From Lachancea kluyveri NRRL Y-12651 (taxonomy: Eukaryota > Ascomycota > Saccharomycetes > Saccharomycetales > Saccharomycetaceae), in the NCBI GenBank assembly GCA_000149225.2, contig CM000688.1:124001-188000 (forward strand): DNA of 64,000 bases, written 5' to 3'. Below are positions 62,077-64,000 of this stretch, piece by piece. Below the pieces are notes generated by a model. That model saw only the letters and a program-made list of their open reading frames with translations. It ran no database searches and was not told the origin of the DNA. The translations under genes were made by a program, and so were the position numbers. The first letter of the stretch is position 1, and each line of letters opens with the position of its first letter.

Positions 62077-64000
62077 ATGGTGGATAGACCACGTAGCTTC
62101 AATATAAAAGTTTCACCTGCCTGTGAGGCTTGTAATGTTAAGAAAATCAAATGTGACAGAGGCTTTCCTGTTTGTAACACCTGCCTCAAGAGAGGAACGC
62201 AGTGCAAGTACAATTTTGAAAAATATTCAAACTCTGCAGCAAAGGACCAAATCATCTTTGACCTGGAAAGAGAGGTAGAGTACTGGCGTTCAAAGTCACT
62301 TGGAGTGAGAGAGCTTTTAGTTGACCCCTGTCTTTCTGAAAAAACCGAGTCTGCGAACAAAAGAGGAAAATTCGGTGCCTCTAATTCCAAGTCTGAAGAA
62401 CCGACGATTTCTGAAACGATTTCTCATATTCATGAAGCACAAAAGGATGATGTTATTGACTTCTATGAAGCCTTCTCTAGCCTTACAATCACTAACTGGG
62501 TGAAGCAGGGGATCAATCCATTTTCGATAAGGGCCCCAATGCACAAGGACATTTTTTTGAGCCTATTGATATCGTCAATCGCCACTGGATTTTATAAGGA
62601 TGCTCTTTTGCATTCCATGGATGCTGGGTCCTACTCGTTAAAATCAAACGATGCTAAAGTCTTGAAGAAGTTTCTAAGCTTGAACCCTTGCATCCTCGAA
62701 ACTGCAACTGAGGCACAAAAACAAAGAGTACAACAATTTTTGAACATGTTACATGAACCAGACGCTTCAGACGTGGTATCCAACTACCTTGATTGCGAGT
62801 TTGATAGCAAGGACAAATCTTTTTTTTTCGAAGACTCCTCGTTAAATTTGGAGTATTCTAATACGCTAGCGAATGCCGTTGAAAGGCTTGAAGAGCTCTT
62901 GCCACCCTACCCCATTATCTCCGTCTACATGAGGAACTTTTATCAAGAGATATATCCCTTTCATCCATTCGTAGAGGTTTCCTTGTTCGAAGAGGCTATA
63001 TCTAATGTTATTCATCCAGACCCAACCGATAGTTCGAAAGTGAAAATCAGATTGGGACAGCTTGGTTTGAGGAGCAAAATGATGAACCTATTTTTGTTAA
63101 TACTGCTATTGAAACTCTCTGAAATGTCTTTGGATCTGGCTCTTTCGAACCTGGAGCCTGCCAGCATGTCAGATGGTGATACCGTGTTGCTGGAGACAGT
63201 ACGACAACATCCGATAAAATCTGAGCTACTGTATTTTTCCTTCGGTTGCCTAATGCATTTGAATATTTTCCAGTGGACGAATGAAACTGTTGTGTGCTAT
63301 TACCTGTATCTGTGGGTTCTGTTCACCTTTAACCCGGAGAGGCAGGATACATTTATAGATCAAACTAGCGAGAGTATCGTTGGGGTTACCTCATTGCTAG
63401 CAAATGAAATCGGCCTTTTTAAAGATCCTTCTGAATATGAACAATTTATAAACAGCTTTAGCGTCGATCTAAGATTGTTCAACTTTCGAAGGAAATTGTG
63501 GATAGGCGTTGCCTCTATCTGCCGTAGTGAAGTTATATTCAAGGGACGGCCGCCTCAATGTACTGGCGACGCCATCTCTTCTGCCATGGATATCAGTGTA
63601 GATGGTCTTGACAAGTATACCAGGTTATTTGAAAAAGATATGCTCATTGAGGATCCGTTGGAACTTTACTTTCAAACAAAGGCCTTCCATAAGTACAAAT
63701 GCTTATTGAGACTTCAAATTCTTCACAAAATTTCCACCGAGCCGGATGGTGGCATGAAGTTGTCAGAATTTAGTCAGCTTTTAGATGTGATAGACGATGT
63801 ATCATCCGATATGTTTTCGATAAAAGAACTTTATAGCATATCTTCGGCCTCGAGGGTCAAGTTTGCGCAAACAACATACACCGGCGTAAGCGTTGATACC
63901 ACAAAAATCGAAAATGTCCATCGACTTCAAGCTCACATGTTGCTGGGCAGCGTATCTCTCATACTGAAACATTTGCTTATGCTTTATTTTGAACAAAAGG
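62077..64000 (+). CDS. OAF1/PIP2-like Zn2Cys6 transcription factor, 3' end outside window
   Basis: At least 641 aa, cut by the window end. The zinc cluster is complete: C16, C19, C26, C33, C36, C43 in C-x2-C-x6-C-x6-C-x2-C-x6-C. A linker (D-L-E-R-E-V-E-Y-W-R, about 73-82) and the same middle homology region as the 58006 gene follow. The two share nearly identical blocks (for example Y-K-D-A-L-L-H-S-M-D), so they are tandem duplicates. Oaf1/Pip2 heterodimers switch on peroxisomal beta-oxidation genes in response to oleate; the role here is inferred from the family. The frame stays open upstream to an ATG at 61909, giving a hydrophobic 56-residue extension that no zinc-cluster protein needs, so 62077 is preferred. 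Confidence 0.85.
   Translation, partial: MVDRPRSFNIKVSPACEACNVKKIKCDRGFPVCNTCLKRGTQCKYNFEKYSNSAAKDQIIFDLEREVEYWRSKSLGVRELLVDPCLSEKTESANKRGKFGASNSKSEEPTISETISHIHEAQKDDVIDFYEAFSSLTITNWVKQGINPFSIRAPMHKDIFLSLLISSIATGFYKDALLHSMDAGSYSLKSNDAKVLKKFLSLNPCILETATEAQKQRVQQFLNMLHEPDASDVVSNYLDCEFDSKDKSFFFEDSSLNLEYSNTLANAVERLEELLPPYPIISVYMRNFYQEIYPFHPFVEVSLFEEAISNVIHPDPTDSSKVKIRLGQLGLRSKMMNLFLLILLLKLSEMSLDLALSNLEPASMSDGDTVLLETVRQHPIKSELLYFSFGCLMHLNIFQWTNETVVCYYLYLWVLFTFNPERQDTFIDQTSESIVGVTSLLANEIGLFKDPSEYEQFINSFSVDLRLFNFRRKLWIGVASICRSEVIFKGRPPQCTGDAISSAMDISVDGLDKYTRLFEKDMLIEDPLELYFQTKAFHKYKCLLRLQILHKISTEPDGGMKLSEFSQLLDVIDDVSSDMFSIKELYSISSASRVKFAQTTYTGVSVDTTKIENVHRLQAHMLLGSVSLILKHLLMLYFEQK

Noticed and set aside
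61872-62390. 172-codon - frame
   Set aside because: Antisense to the zinc-cluster gene, whose + frame carries an exact Zn2Cys6 motif.

Overview
The window is nuclear DNA of a budding yeast of the family Saccharomycetaceae. Genes are nearly all uninterrupted, promoters and terminators are short and A/T-rich with homopolymer runs, and the one intron I can support has a yeast-type branchpoint. The central part (about 21.4 to 57.2 kb) interleaves two S. cerevisiae gene tracks: CAK1-CAF16-GYP8-STE2-BST1-EPL1-BUD27-FRS2-GAT1 (chromosome VI left arm) and MNL2-ERG3-SPT8-OSW2-(YLR053C position)-IES3-FCF2 (chromosome XII). Every gene is in the orientation expected. This is the ancestral order before the whole-genome duplication, so the organism is most simply a non-WGD species (Zygosaccharomyces/Torulaspora, Lachancea or Kluyveromyces type). 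I cannot name the species.

Region 1 (1-21.4 kb) is unusual for a yeast. It is gene-poor, with non-coding gaps up to 5 kb. It holds four diverged members of one Myb/SANT-like regulator family (2269, 7741, 10109, 15873, all on +) around the ER mannosidase-like gene MNL2. Three of the four, with most of the empty DNA, lie between MNL2 and ERG3, which are neighbours in S. cerevisiae. A 28-bp perfect palindrome follows the last SANT gene.

Region 2 (21.4-57.2 kb) is dense and conserved: a CDK-activating kinase (CAK1), sterol C-5 desaturase (ERG3), an ABC ATPase (CAF16), a SAGA subunit (SPT8), a Rab GAP (GYP8), the alpha-factor receptor (STE2), GPI inositol deacylase (BST1), the NuA4 scaffold (EPL1), a URI-type prefoldin (BUD27, broken by a one-base frameshift), a GCR1_C regulator, OSW2 (with an upstream exon and 94-bp intron), a serine-rich protein at the NRS1/YLR053C position, PheRS alpha (FRS2), INO80 subunit IES3, FCF2 and the nitrogen GATA factor GAT1. 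Between IES3 and FCF2 sits a gene of bacterial ancestry: an IS607-type MerR-HTH plus serine-recombinase protein with no TnpB/Fanzor partner. It keeps the catalytic serine, but one active-site arginine is replaced by threonine.

Region 3 (57.2-64 kb) carries two tandem OAF1/PIP2-type regulators. The first has lost the Zn2Cys6 DNA-binding domain while keeping the rest of the protein. The second has an intact zinc cluster and runs off the window end.

The best candidates for something new are the lone IS607-like recombinase, the SANT regulator cluster with giant intergenic regions, and the zinc-less OAF1-like paralogue. No rRNA, convincing tRNA, CRISPR, complete transposon or centromere was found.
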